The notes beneath the pieces were generated by a model. It worked only from the letters and a program-made list of their open reading frames with translations, did not search any database and had not been told where the DNA came from. Positions 51,004-58,617 of a stretch of DNA of 58,617 nucleotides are shown piece by piece. The position numbers and the translations under genes were made by a program. This DNA is from Candidatus Physcocola equi (GTDB taxonomy: Bacteria > Bacteroidota > Bacteroidia > Bacteroidales > Paludibacteraceae). Position 1 is the first letter of the stretch; each line of letters opens with the position of its first letter. The DNA is taken from NCBI GenBank assembly GCA_018064855.1, contig JAGHUM010000074.1:1-58617 (forward strand), read 5' to 3'.

Positions 51004-51918
51004 TTATCTATTGCCTTTGTTGACCGACATCGATAAGATGATTTCGTGGGTGTTGGAAGGCAGTTTGCTCTTGCTGCCAAGTCCGAGGTCGTAAGAGTAA
51101 CCGAAGCGGAACTGCTTCCATTCGCAGCCAAGTGTGAACACCATCATCGATGGGTTGCAACCTTCGTTCAAGTCCGGACGCCAGAATATTCCGCCCCACA
51201 ATAAACGGTTGTAGTAACCGAAACTACCGATTTCCATCACGTTGGTTTTGTTGCGGTGCATGTATGACAGCGTAGGTGAAAGGTCCCACTTGTTGTTGAG
51301 TGGAATCAGGGTGGTGCCATACACATAGTAGTGTCTGCCCGGACGCTGTGAACTCATTTCGCTGTTGATGAGGTGCGTCACCGATGCACCCAGAGTCCAT
51401 GACTGCTGAGACAACTCGAAACCGAAGTCAATGTCTGGTGTCACGTTGGTCTCTTTCTTGTCGCCCAGTGTGCCTGTTCCGTATTCGGCGTCATCGCTCA
51501 CGGTGTTGGCGTCTGGGTTGAAATAGGCGAAGTTGGCGCCAGCCGAAAGACCGAGGGAGAGGAGGGTGTTGTCGGTAACGTCGATGTGATAGGCGTAAAC
51601 CGCTTTCACATTGGTGGTGCTGTGCCCCACACCGATGTTGTCGTAACTGAGTGTCAAACCCATGCCCGATTTCAAGCGTTCGCTGTAGTTGGTGACGTTG
51701 AGAACCGAACTTTTTGGCCCGTTATCTACTCCCGCCCATTGGATTCGGCCATGCAAAAACGCGTCGATGGTCTCTGTGTTGCCTGTTCCGGCTGGGTTCT
51801 TGTTGATTCGCGAGAAGATTTCCTGTGAAAGCATCATGTCTTGCTGGGCGTTTGCCATGAAAGAGGATGCCATCGCTGCTATGACTAATATGAATTTGTT
51901 TTTCATTGTTTCTCTCAT
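51004..51918 (-). CDS. PorP/SprF family T9SS outer-membrane protein
   Basis: 304 residues; the ATG at 51918 overlaps the OmpA-family stop as ATGA, and an ATG at 51906 (MKNKFILVIAAMASSFMANAQQ) gives the shorter signal peptide. The mature start QQDMMLSQEIFSRINKNPAGTG is the standard PorP/SprF opening, followed by barrel strands (FLHGRIQWAGVDNGPKSSVLNVTNYSERLKSGMGLTLSYDNIGVGHSTTNVKAVYAYHI) to the end FGYSYDLGLGSKSKLPSNTHEIILSMSVNK. SprF-like proteins pair with individual type B CTD adhesins and anchor them at the surface. Last gene of the adhesin-OmpA-PorP operon; translation probably coupled to the OmpA gene. Confidence 0.92.
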   Translation of the reverse strand: MRETMKNKFILVIAAMASSFMANAQQDMMLSQEIFSRINKNPAGTGNTETIDAFLHGRIQWAGVDNGPKSSVLNVTNYSERLKSGMGLTLSYDNIGVGHSTTNVKAVYAYHIDVTDNTLLSLGLSAGANFAYFNPDANTVSDDAEYGTGTLGDKKETNVTPDIDFGFELSQQSWTLGASVTHLINSEMSSQRPGRHYYVYGTTLIPLNNKWDLSPTLSYMHRNKTNVMEIGSFGYYNRLLWGGIFWRPDLNEGCNPSMMVFTLGCEWKQFRFGYSYDLGLGSKSKLPSNTHEIILSMSVNKGNR

Positions 51919-53171
51919 TTGATTCTGATAATTTCAACACGACGGTTTTTCTGGTGCTCTTCTTCGGTTTGAGCGCCTTTCACGTCTGGCTGCTGTGCTC
52001 CATAGCCTTCTGTTTTCAGGATCTCTGGTTTCACACCATTCTGAACAAGCAGGTCAAACACTTTCTTCGCACGTTCTCGTGAAAGTTTGAGGTTGTAGTT
52101 GGCTGCGCCTCTTTCGTCGGTGTGGCCCACCACTTTGTATCGGCTGTTTGGCTCTTCGTTGATGAAGTCAATGATGAATTTGATTTCTTTCTCGTAAGAG
52201 TTAATCAGTTTGTCGTTGTCGAATTCGAAGTAGAACACCACGGTGTTGAAGTCTTTCTTCACCACTTTCACTTCTTCCACCACGGTGTCTTCTTTCACTT
52301 CTTCCACCACGGGTTCAGGAATCAAAGCAGGGCGGTGGATCTTCATGCCGCCGTTTCTTTGTGAGAGCAGGAATACGCACTTGTTGCTGCCGATGAAGTT
52401 CTGGTCGTTGGAGTTGGAGTTCACATCCTTAGGAAGCATGGTGGCGTTTCCCGATTTCAAATCTGCGCGAAAAACGTTCCAGCCTCCCAGCGTGTCGGCT
52501 CTGTCAGATGAGAAATAGATGGTCTTGCTGTCGCTGAGGAATGGGAAATCTTCATTCTTCGGAGTGTTGATACCGCCCATGTTTGCAGGGGCAGACCAAG
52601 TGTTGTCTCCTTTTTTGGTCAATACCCAAATGTCGCGTCCGCCTTTTCCGTTTTCAAGCTCTGCCGAAACGTAAAGTTTCCTGCCGTCTTTTGAAAGACA
52701 TGGGTTGTGGAAGGTCGCTTTTGTTTCTGTCTTGTAGCGCCATCTTCTGTAAGCAAACGAAGATCCGTTCTGGGTGATGCGGGTGGCGGAAAATCCTTCA
52801 ATCTGAAGGGCTTTAGGCTTAGACCAGGTGTCTTTGCTTACTTGGGTGGTGGAGAATAACTGACCGTTGGATGAGTAGATGATGGTTTTAGACGCCTGGT
52901 CGTAAGCAAACTGACCTTGGATGGCCAGGTCGGTCATGCTGGCTTCGATGGTGGCGTTCTCAAGGTCGAGCGTGTCGCTGATCTCGGCAGAGTATGGCTC
53001 TCCGTTTTTGTAGAACACCACTTTCTTTCCCATCATGGAAATATTCGTTCCAGGTGCAATCTCGTATTTGGAAGGGACAAACTCGTACTTCTCAAGGAAT
53101 TTTGTCTCAATGGCAGTCGCTTCCATTACGGCGGCTGCGCATATTGCTAATGAAAGGATATGTTTTTTCAT
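51915..53171 (-). CDS. OmpA-family peptidoglycan-binding protein with PD40-like propeller (PorE-like)
   Basis: 418 residues. Signal peptide MKKHILSLAICAAAVMEATA. The middle has WD40/PD40-like beta-propeller blades (PCLSKDGRKLYVSAELENGKGGRDIWVLTKKGDNTWSAPANMGGINTPKNEDFPFLSDSKTIYFSSDRADTLGGWNVFRA). The C-terminal OmpA domain reads FYFEFDNDKLINSYEKEIKFIIDFINEEPNSRYKVVGHTDERGAANYNLKLSRERAKKVFDLLV...NRRVEIIRI with the Asp and Arg that bind diaminopimelate. This layout resembles PorE-type T9SS components that tether secretion machinery to the cell wall. It sits 5 bp after the giant adhesin gene and overlaps the PorP start. Confidence 0.9.
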   Translation of the reverse strand: MKKHILSLAICAAAVMEATAIETKFLEKYEFVPSKYEIAPGTNISMMGKKVVFYKNGEPYSAEISDTLDLENATIEASMTDLAIQGQFAYDQASKTIIYSSNGQLFSTTQVSKDTWSKPKALQIEGFSATRITQNGSSFAYRRWRYKTETKATFHNPCLSKDGRKLYVSAELENGKGGRDIWVLTKKGDNTWSAPANMGGINTPKNEDFPFLSDSKTIYFSSDRADTLGGWNVFRADLKSGNATMLPKDVNSNSNDQNFIGSNKCVFLLSQRNGGMKIHRPALIPEPVVEEVKEDTVVEEVKVVKKDFNTVVFYFEFDNDKLINSYEKEIKFIIDFINEEPNSRYKVVGHTDERGAANYNLKLSRERAKKVFDLLVQNGVKPEILKTEGYGAQQPDVKGAQTEEEHQKNRRVEIIRIK

Positions 53172-53176
53172 TTTGT

Positions 53177-56100
53177 TTAATCTTCTTTAAATACTTCGAT
53201 TGAGCCTTTCTTCTTTCTGCCGTCTTTCAGTGTGACGACATAGATGTAAACTCCAGGGTCGGCGATGGCGCCTCTGTAGGTACCGTCCCATCCGTCGTTA
53301 GAGTTGCAAATCAAGTTGCCGTAGCGGTCCCAGATCATTACATCGTATCCCTTCATGAATCGGTCGTTGATTCCGTCACCGTTGTAAGGGGTAAACAAGG
53401 TAGGGATGAAGATCCCGTCGATTGGTTTGCGTACGTGCAAATGAAGTGCGGTGATGCTGTCGCAGCCATATTGGTTGACACCGACTGTGTTGTAGAAAGT
53501 AAACTCTCCGAGTGTCTCTATGACATCGAGGCTGAATCCATTTGAGCTGTAATTGTCTCCAGCACTAATGGTGTCTCTGATGACGAAAGTGGTGTTAGGC
53601 TTCACGGTCAAGTTCAATACAGTGGTGCTGTCGCAGCCGTTGGCTGCCAGGGTAGTGTCGGCGTAAATTCCCGTTGTGGTAAGGTCTTTGCCTGCGAACT
53701 GGAATGTGTCTCCGTCACAGATGCTGGTGATGATGCTGTCGTAAACTGGGATGCAGACAGGTCCGAGTCTGCGGACGGTGAGTTCCAAGGTGATGATGCT
53801 GTCGCAACCATTTACGTTTCCACCTTCAATAGTGCGGGTGTAGGTGCCCGATTCGGTGAGCGTTTTGTTGCCGAATGTGTAACTTTCGCCCTCGTTGATG
53901 GTTTCTGTCACGGTCTTTTCGCTTGGCAATGCGATGCTGACAACCAAAGTGTCGCCTCCATTGCATTCACATTCTGTTGTGTAAGACCCTGCTTCCTTCA
54001 GATATTTGCCGGCAAACAAGACGCTGTCGCCTTTGCAGAGCGTTACATATTCTGTTTTATAAACAGCAGGTTCAAAGATGATATCCTTGAACACTGGATA
54101 TTTGCCAGTTTCCTGTCGCCAGAGGTTAGGACTCTTTTCGTCGAGTTCCTTGAAGATGGTGCCATCTTCAAATTCCTCTACCGGATGCCACATATCCAGC
54201 TGCTGGCTGCTTCCCTGCAGTCTGTTGTAGTAGTAGCTGTGTTCAACTTTCGTGTCAGGGTAGTCGCTGTAGATCACAGCGCAAAGTCCGCCGCCGAAGT
54301 CGTTAGGTCGGCTTTCCACGTCAGCGATGGAGTAGCAGTTGGTCACAAGGCAGTTTTCCGCACTGCCGATCACACCTCCCACGCGTGAAGAGTTGCCGGT
54401 GATGTTACCGAGGTTGTAGCAGTCTTTCACTACGGAGCTGGTGAATGCCGCACCTGCGATACCACCCACACCAAACTGAGATTTGTCGCTGCTGATGCTG
54501 GTGATTGTACCTTCGTTGTGGCATCTCTGCAAATCGCTGTTGCGGCCAAGGTAACCGATGATACCACCGTTGAATTTCTTGTCGCAGATGACGGTCGCAT
54601 AGTTGTGGCAGTTGTAAACCTTACCAATACCTACACCTGCAATACCGCCGGTCATGATGCCTTTGCTTGAGATGATGCCAGAGGCGAGGATGATGTTCTT
54701 GATTTCCGCGTTTTCAAAGTAACCGAACAAACCTTGTCCGCCAACGGTGCTGCCCTCCATGTAGATGTTGCTGATCTTGTGGTTGCGGCCATCGAAGTTA
54801 CCCTTGTAGTGAACGCCATCGAAACCGATTGGAGTCCAAGAACCGATTTCAGGTCCGCACACGTTAGACAAGTCGATGTCTTCATCGAGCACACCGTAGG
54901 CGCTTTCGTTTTTGGCAATGGTATCTACGTTACCGTTCACCACAGCTGCGAAGTAAAGCAACTCGTTGGAATTGGTGATGTGGAACGGACACTCAGGTGT
55001 GCCTTTGCCACAAGGTCTCTTCGCTACATTGTCGATTGGAGTGATGTTGCTCTCCACCTTCAAGCTGAGAGTGATGATGCTGTCGCATCCGCTTTCGTTT
55101 CCGCCCACAATGGTGCGGGTGTAGGTTCCTGCATCGGTGATGGTTGTGTCGCCGAATGCGTAGCTTTCACCTTCCTTGATGGTTTCGTTGAGTTCAAAAG
55201 TGCTTGGCTCTGCTACGGTCAGCACCAAAGTGTCGCCGCCACATTTGCAGTCGCCACCAGCATAGTAAGTGCCGGCTGTTTTGAATACTTGTCCGTCAAA
55301 AGCAATGCTGTCGCCCTTGCAGATGGTGACGCGTTTCAATTGATATTTTTCTGAAGCAAAAACGGTGTCGATAAATACGGGGTATTTTCCTTCTTCCTGT
55401 CGCCAGAGGTTAGGACTCTTTTCGTCGAGTTCCTTATAGATGGTGCCATCTTCAAATTCCTCTTCCGGATGCCACATATCCAGCTGCTGGCTGCTTCCCT
55501 GCAGTCTGTTGTAGTAGTAACTGTGTTCAACTACTGTGTTTGGATAGTGGTCGTATATCACAGCGCAAAGACCGCCGCCGTAGTCGTTAGGTCGGCTTTC
55601 CACATCGGCAATGGAGTAGCAGTTGGTCACATGGCAGTTTTCCGCACTGCCGATCACACCACCCACGCGTGAAGAGTTGCCGGTGATGTCGCCGAGGTTG
55701 TAGCAGTCTGTCACAAGGGTGTTGGTGCTCACTGCACCTGCGATACCGCCCACGCCGAATTGTGATTTGTCGCTGCTGATGCTGGTGATTGTACCCTCGT
55801 TGTGACATCTCTGCAAAAGGCTGTTTGAACTCATGTAGCCGACGATACCACCATTGAATTTCTTGGAATTGATTACGGTCGCATAGTTGTGACAGTTGAT
55901 GATCTGACCGCTGATGACACCGCCGATGGCTCCAACTGCCGGACCGTTTGCGGAAATTACACCCGACTCGATGACCACGTTCTTGATGACACATCTGGAA
56001 CCGATACCGAACAATCCTTGGCCTTCCACTGTGCTGCCGTTCATGTAGATGTTTTTGATGCGATGGTTGCGTCCGTCAAACACACCTTTGAATGAAACTG

Positions 56101-57352
56101 GGTTCAAACCGATTGGTGTCCACGAGCCGATTTCAGGTCCGCAGACGCTCGACAAGTCGATGTCTTCATCGAGCACAGCGTATGCCGATACGTTTTGCTC
56201 GATTTCGCTGTTGTCGCCGTTGATTACGGATGCGAAGTAAAGCAGTTCTCCGGCTTTCTTAATGTGGAACGGACATTCTTCCGTTCCTTCTCCGCATGGC
56301 TTCGACAAGGCTCCGTCGTCTGGTGTTCCAGATTTCCAGATGGCATAAAGAATGATGTCTTCCTCGGTTGTGAAATTGTCGCCTGCATTGTAGGCAGTGC
56401 CCGTGCCGTCGGCTTTGGTGTTCCATTCAACGAACTCCGCACCATTTTTTTCAGGAAGAGGTAGCGCGATGGCGTTTGCTTCCCAAACAGCGGAAAGAGC
56501 AATCGCTCCGCTGTCTTCTCTCACCATGTTCTTGGTGGGTTCCTCGTCGGAATAATATAGGGTGGAGCTACCGTCTTTTTTGAATACGAAGTCTGCAAAG
56601 TTGAACCTGTTCACAACACCGTCGCTCACATTGCCGCAGTTGACGGAAAGATATACCGGTGTCTCACCGTTGGCATAGATAGGCAGGGTGCGGTCTTCGA
56701 GTTCTTCGCTTTTGTCGTTGTGCTTTAGCAAAACAGCGCTTTTCTCATCTCCTTTTGTCAGCATGCCATAGTCGTTTCCATAATCAATCTGAGGTACATC
56801 TACAGCAGCCATTTTGAAGTTGATTTCCCATTCTTTGCCAAGGTCTGAATATCCGGAAGGGGAGCAGAACTTGAAGTCCACCTCATAGTCTCCGGCTGGC
56901 ATGTAGAGAGGTCGAGTGTAAAGTCGCTCACGGGTTGAGCCTCTTGTCAATACCGAAATATGGTTCACGCCATTGACGTTGGCGATGGTGAAAAGGTCTT
57001 TGTAGATAACGCCGGTGTTACCGTTGGAGCAGATATTGTACCAGTTCTCCATGTTTTTGGTGACGTCGGTCAGCACTTCAGCGTGTGCCCATTTCACAAA
57101 ATCGTAAACGCACTCCTTCGGAGCGATGTCCGAGCCGCCTTGCGTGTTGAAGGAGACATTGTATTTGCGTTCATACTGATTGGCATCAAGTTTGGTGTCC
57201 TCATCCACGCCGATAGAGAAGGTGTGGCTGGTCATGGAACCGCTTGTTGCGCCGTTTCCGTTGTAAGAGACGATGTATTCGCCCTTATTTTGTGCTTGTA
57301 CGATTGCGCATACGAGCAGCAAAAAACAACTAAAATAGTGTTTCAGTTTCAT
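53177..57352 (-). CDS. Giant T9SS type B adhesin with duplicated GLUG-repeat modules
   Basis: 1391 residues. Signal peptide MKLKHYFSCFLLLVCAIVQAQ. InlB B-repeat-like beta segments occur at about 25-75 (YIVSYNGNG...YNVSFNTQGGSDIAP) and 285-345 (FVEWNTKADGTGTAYNAGDNFTTEEDIILYAIW). Two long near-identical modules follow (about 349-767 and 777-1197). Each contains CPFHI, a VCGPEIGSWTPIG segment, GLUG-type repeats (GGIVGYMSS, GGIAGAVST, GGVIGSAEN, GGGLCAVIY), SYYYNRLQGSSQQLDMWHP and GCDSIITL. The type B CTD is IFIPTLFTPYNGDGINDRFMKGYDVMIWDRYGNLICNSNDGWDGTYRG...KKGSIEVFKED. First gene of an operon with OmpA-like and PorP/SprF genes, suggesting a surface adhesin with its own delivery partners. Ligand unknown. 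Confidence 0.92.
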   Translation of the reverse strand: MKLKHYFSCFLLLVCAIVQAQNKGEYIVSYNGNGATSGSMTSHTFSIGVDEDTKLDANQYERKYNVSFNTQGGSDIAPKECVYDFVKWAHAEVLTDVTKNMENWYNICSNGNTGVIYKDLFTIANVNGVNHISVLTRGSTRERLYTRPLYMPAGDYEVDFKFCSPSGYSDLGKEWEINFKMAAVDVPQIDYGNDYGMLTKGDEKSAVLLKHNDKSEELEDRTLPIYANGETPVYLSVNCGNVSDGVVNRFNFADFVFKKDGSSTLYYSDEEPTKNMVREDSGAIALSAVWEANAIALPLPEKNGAEFVEWNTKADGTGTAYNAGDNFTTEEDIILYAIWKSGTPDDGALSKPCGEGTEECPFHIKKAGELLYFASVINGDNSEIEQNVSAYAVLDEDIDLSSVCGPEIGSWTPIGLNPVSFKGVFDGRNHRIKNIYMNGSTVEGQGLFGIGSRCVIKNVVIESGVISANGPAVGAIGGVISGQIINCHNYATVINSKKFNGGIVGYMSSNSLLQRCHNEGTITSISSDKSQFGVGGIAGAVSTNTLVTDCYNLGDITGNSSRVGGVIGSAENCHVTNCYSIADVESRPNDYGGGLCAVIYDHYPNTVVEHSYYYNRLQGSSQQLDMWHPEEEFEDGTIYKELDEKSPNLWRQEEGKYPVFIDTVFASEKYQLKRVTICKGDSIAFDGQVFKTAGTYYAGGDCKCGGDTLVLTVAEPSTFELNETIKEGESYAFGDTTITDAGTYTRTIVGGNESGCDSIITLSLKVESNITPIDNVAKRPCGKGTPECPFHITNSNELLYFAAVVNGNVDTIAKNESAYGVLDEDIDLSNVCGPEIGSWTPIGFDGVHYKGNFDGRNHKISNIYMEGSTVGGQGLFGYFENAEIKNIILASGIISSKGIMTGGIAGVGIGKVYNCHNYATVICDKKFNGGIIGYLGRNSDLQRCHNEGTITSISSDKSQFGVGGIAGAAFTSSVVKDCYNLGNITGNSSRVGGVIGSAENCLVTNCYSIADVESRPNDFGGGLCAVIYSDYPDTKVEHSYYYNRLQGSSQQLDMWHPVEEFEDGTIFKELDEKSPNLWRQETGKYPVFKDIIFEPAVYKTEYVTLCKGDSVLFAGKYLKEAGSYTTECECNGGDTLVVSIALPSEKTVTETINEGESYTFGNKTLTESGTYTRTIEGGNVNGCDSIITLELTVRRLGPVCIPVYDSIITSICDGDTFQFAGKDLTTTGIYADTTLAANGCDSTTVLNLTVKPNTTFVIRDTISAGDNYSSNGFSLDVIETLGEFTFYNTVGVNQYGCDSITALHLHVRKPIDGIFIPTLFTPYNGDGINDRFMKGYDVMIWDRYGNLICNSNDGWDGTYRGAIADPGVYIYVVTLKDGRKKKGSIEVFKED
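53763..56306 (-). repeat. Two intragenic direct repeats of about 1.26 kb
   Basis: Within the adhesin gene, about 55050-56306 (first module) and 53763-55023 (second module) align at an offset of 1284 bp (428 codons). Some stretches are almost identical, for example 54121-54245 against 55405-55529, which differ at only a few bases. The offset is a multiple of three, so recombination between the copies would keep the frame. Confidence 0.85.
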
Positions 57353-57711
57353 GTATTTATAATTATCTGTTATTTCTCGGAAACTTTATGGTGTAGTTAA
57401 GAATTTTTTTTGACAAATTATTGATTTTGTGTCTTGAAAATCAATCATCAAATGTGCAAAACTCTATATTCGTGTTAAACTCTGCAAAATTAAAACAAAT
57501 TTCTTTTTTTGCATGATAATTGTTTGAAAAATGTGTTTTACGACACAAAGTTGCCCAATTCTTTTTGGTTGGAATGATAATGGAGACAAATAAAGTGTTA
57601 AAACTGCAAAAAAATGCGATTTTTTCTGCAGAAAAATGAAAATTGACAATATGTGACAAAACTATTTCGTAAATTGCGGCCGAATTTCAAAACAAACAAA
57701 AATTTTATAAG
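57353..57711. promoter_or_regulatory. Divergent AT-rich promoter region
   Basis: A 359-bp very AT-rich gap between the adhesin operon (minus) and the second coiled-coil gene (plus). CAAAATTA at 57485-57492 reads TAATTTTG on the minus strand, a TAnnTTTG match that would give a leader of about 125 nt for the adhesin operon. No good -33 partner and no clear plus-strand promoter were found. No other gene or RNA is seen here. Confidence 0.45.
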
Positions 57712-58128
57712 ATGGAAACTTTGTCAAAATTTGTGTTAATGATGAGTGTCATGTTTGGTTTCTGTCAATGTCAGAGCAGCATAGATCAGGCGCTGAAAAC
57801 GTTCGACCATATCGCCGATCACATAGACTCGGCACAAGATGCAAGGTGGCAGAAAAAATGCGCCGCCAGTGACTCTGCCTTTGACGCCAGAACTCGCCAG
57901 ATGCGTGAGGATTTCGATAAGAGTGTGAAAGATATGCATGAGGAGCATGAAAGACGAGTTCGTCAGATGCGAGAAGGATTTTCGCGCGATACCCAGAGGA
58001 TGAATGTCGAGTCTAGGAAGCGTCAAGCTGAATTTGACAAAGAGTGGGATGCTGCTCAAAAGCAATTCGACCGAGAGTTTAGGGAAACAGAGGAAAGAAT
58101 GGACAAAATAATGGAGAAGATGAAGTAA
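57712..58128 (+). CDS. Second hendecad-repeat coiled-coil protein
   Basis: 138 residues. Hydrophobic start METLSKFVLMMSVMFGFCQCQ with the same CQCQ motif, then IDQALKTFDHIADHIDSAQDARWQKKCAASDSAFDAR, clearly paralogous to the protein at 41996-42442. Residues 61-137 again form seven 11-residue units (TRQMREDFDKS, VKDMHEEHERR, VRQMREGFSRD, and so on), more diverged than in the paralog and with Trp and Phe at the aromatic position. Probably an exported, membrane-anchored coiled coil. It lies between the adhesin operon and the CRISPR array; no functional link to either is evident. Confidence 0.8.
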   Translation: METLSKFVLMMSVMFGFCQCQSSIDQALKTFDHIADHIDSAQDARWQKKCAASDSAFDARTRQMREDFDKSVKDMHEEHERRVRQMREGFSRDTQRMNVESRKRQAEFDKEWDAAQKQFDREFRETEERMDKIMEKMK

Positions 58129-58244
58129 ATCTCACCAATGTTTCACATGGTGACCTTATTGCCATCTTCATGAGTGAACAAGATGAATGTGGCTCTCAAT
58201 GAATTTGTTGAAGATGAAACTCCATCTTTGGTTTGAGGCGCTCC

Positions 58245-58617
58245 GTTGTGAATTGCTTTAAAATTCGTACCTTTGGTTAAGATTAAACACCGCTCTTGCG
58301 CATATAATCGAAGTATTTGCGGTTGTGAATTGCTTTAAAATTCGTACCTTTGGTTAAGATTAAACACCGCAAACACGCATAATGTCAGAGCGAATACAGT
58401 TGTGAATTGCTTTGAAATTCGTACCTTTGGTTAAGATTAAACACCAATCCTTTTTGAAATCGTGAACGTTTACTCGTTGTGAATTGCTTTGAAATTCGTA
58501 CCTTTGGTTAAGATTAAACACCCAGTCCTTTCAAGTTGATTTTTGATGTATGTTGTGAATTGCTTTGAAATTCGTACCTTTGGTTAAGATTAAACACCAC
58601 GAAGCTGTTTTAATTTT
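58245..58617 (+). CRISPR. CRISPR array, 47-bp repeats, probable type II-C (continues past window end)
   Basis: Five 47-bp repeats at 58245-58291, 58322-58368, 58399-58445, 58476-58522 and 58552-58598. They are separated by spacers of 30, 30, 30 and 29 bp, and a fifth spacer is cut by the window edge. Repeats begin GTTGTGAATTGC and end GATTAAACACC. They are identical except at position 16, which is A in the first two and G in the last three. The length and GTTGTG start resemble Bacteroides type II-C (Cas9) arrays. No cas gene, tracrRNA or anti-repeat is visible in the window. Every repeat contains TTG-N19-TACCTTTG, a full phylum-consensus promoter. The 116 bp before the first repeat hold no gene. 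Confidence 0.97.

Noticed and set aside
58201-58244. A possible degenerate extra CRISPR repeat just before the array (contains CTTTGGTTT)
   Set aside because: Only a short CTTTGGTT core matches; the remainder does not align with the 47-bp repeat.
57353-58244. Search for tracrRNA/anti-repeat or cas genes next to the array
   Set aside because: No stretch complementary to the repeat and no cas-like protein was found on either strand here; they probably lie beyond the right edge.
1-58617. tRNA, rRNA and common riboswitch genes
   Set aside because: No cloverleaf-like conserved arms, rRNA blocks or riboswitch cores were recognised by reading; a tRNA/covariance-model scan would be needed to exclude them fully.

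Overview
The window looks like a chromosomal segment of a gut- or rumen-type Bacteroidales bacterium (Prevotella/Bacteroides relatives). The evidence is of several kinds: repeated TAnnTTTG -7 promoter boxes, type IX secretion (T9SS) signals (type A and type B C-terminal domains, PorP/SprF, OmpA-like partner), TonB-dependent receptors paired with a DUF4249 lipoprotein, the lack of Shine-Dalgarno sequences, and a 47-bp CRISPR repeat of the Bacteroides type II-C kind. No rRNA or tRNA gene was recognised.

Left end (1-6.6 kb) is an accessory, partly decayed zone. Two genes (843-1997 and 2928-4427) share an N-terminal domain but carry different C-terminal C-type-lectin-like domains (FISUMP type and TerB plus formylglycine-generating-enzyme type). 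These are the folds used as variable proteins by diversity-generating retroelements (DGRs). The second gene is followed by a strong hairpin and then by a truncated gene resembling the HRDC-type DGR accessory protein. No reverse transcriptase or template repeat is visible, so this reads as a DGR relic or a remote DGR target. Around it lie an Rpn-family nuclease gene, an Rpn stub, a frameshifted DUF4143 ATPase fragment, and a copy of a Cys-rich gene with a 133-bp internal deletion. A dispersed palindromic element occurs here twice and again at 36.3 kb.

6.6-13.2 kb (minus strand): a Cys-rich small protein, two TonB-dependent receptors, a DUF4249 lipoprotein and a YgjP-type metallopeptidase. 13.4-19.1 kb (plus): ravA-viaA, five 33-bp tandem repeats, a DUF4143 ATPase and a CPBP protease. 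19.4-27.0 kb (plus): a secreted GH30 xylanase-like enzyme with CBM6 and T9SS signal, a DUF3108 protein, a POT peptide transporter and a large T9SS type B surface protein.

27.2-44.4 kb is mostly housekeeping: panB, aroA, aroB, serB, a USP-like protein, tex, a DUF389 membrane protein, a small lipoprotein, sbcD-sbcC, a hendecad-repeat coiled-coil protein and an AAA ATPase. 44.3-50.8 kb (minus): trmO, a YolD-like gene, a Y-family DNA polymerase and purL. 51.0-57.4 kb (minus): a cassette of a giant GLUG-repeat T9SS adhesin, an OmpA-family protein and a PorP/SprF protein, plausibly a dedicated surface-delivery unit. At the right end a second hendecad coiled-coil protein precedes a CRISPR array of at least five repeats that runs off the window. 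Each CRISPR repeat contains a complete TTG-N19-TAnnTTTG promoter.
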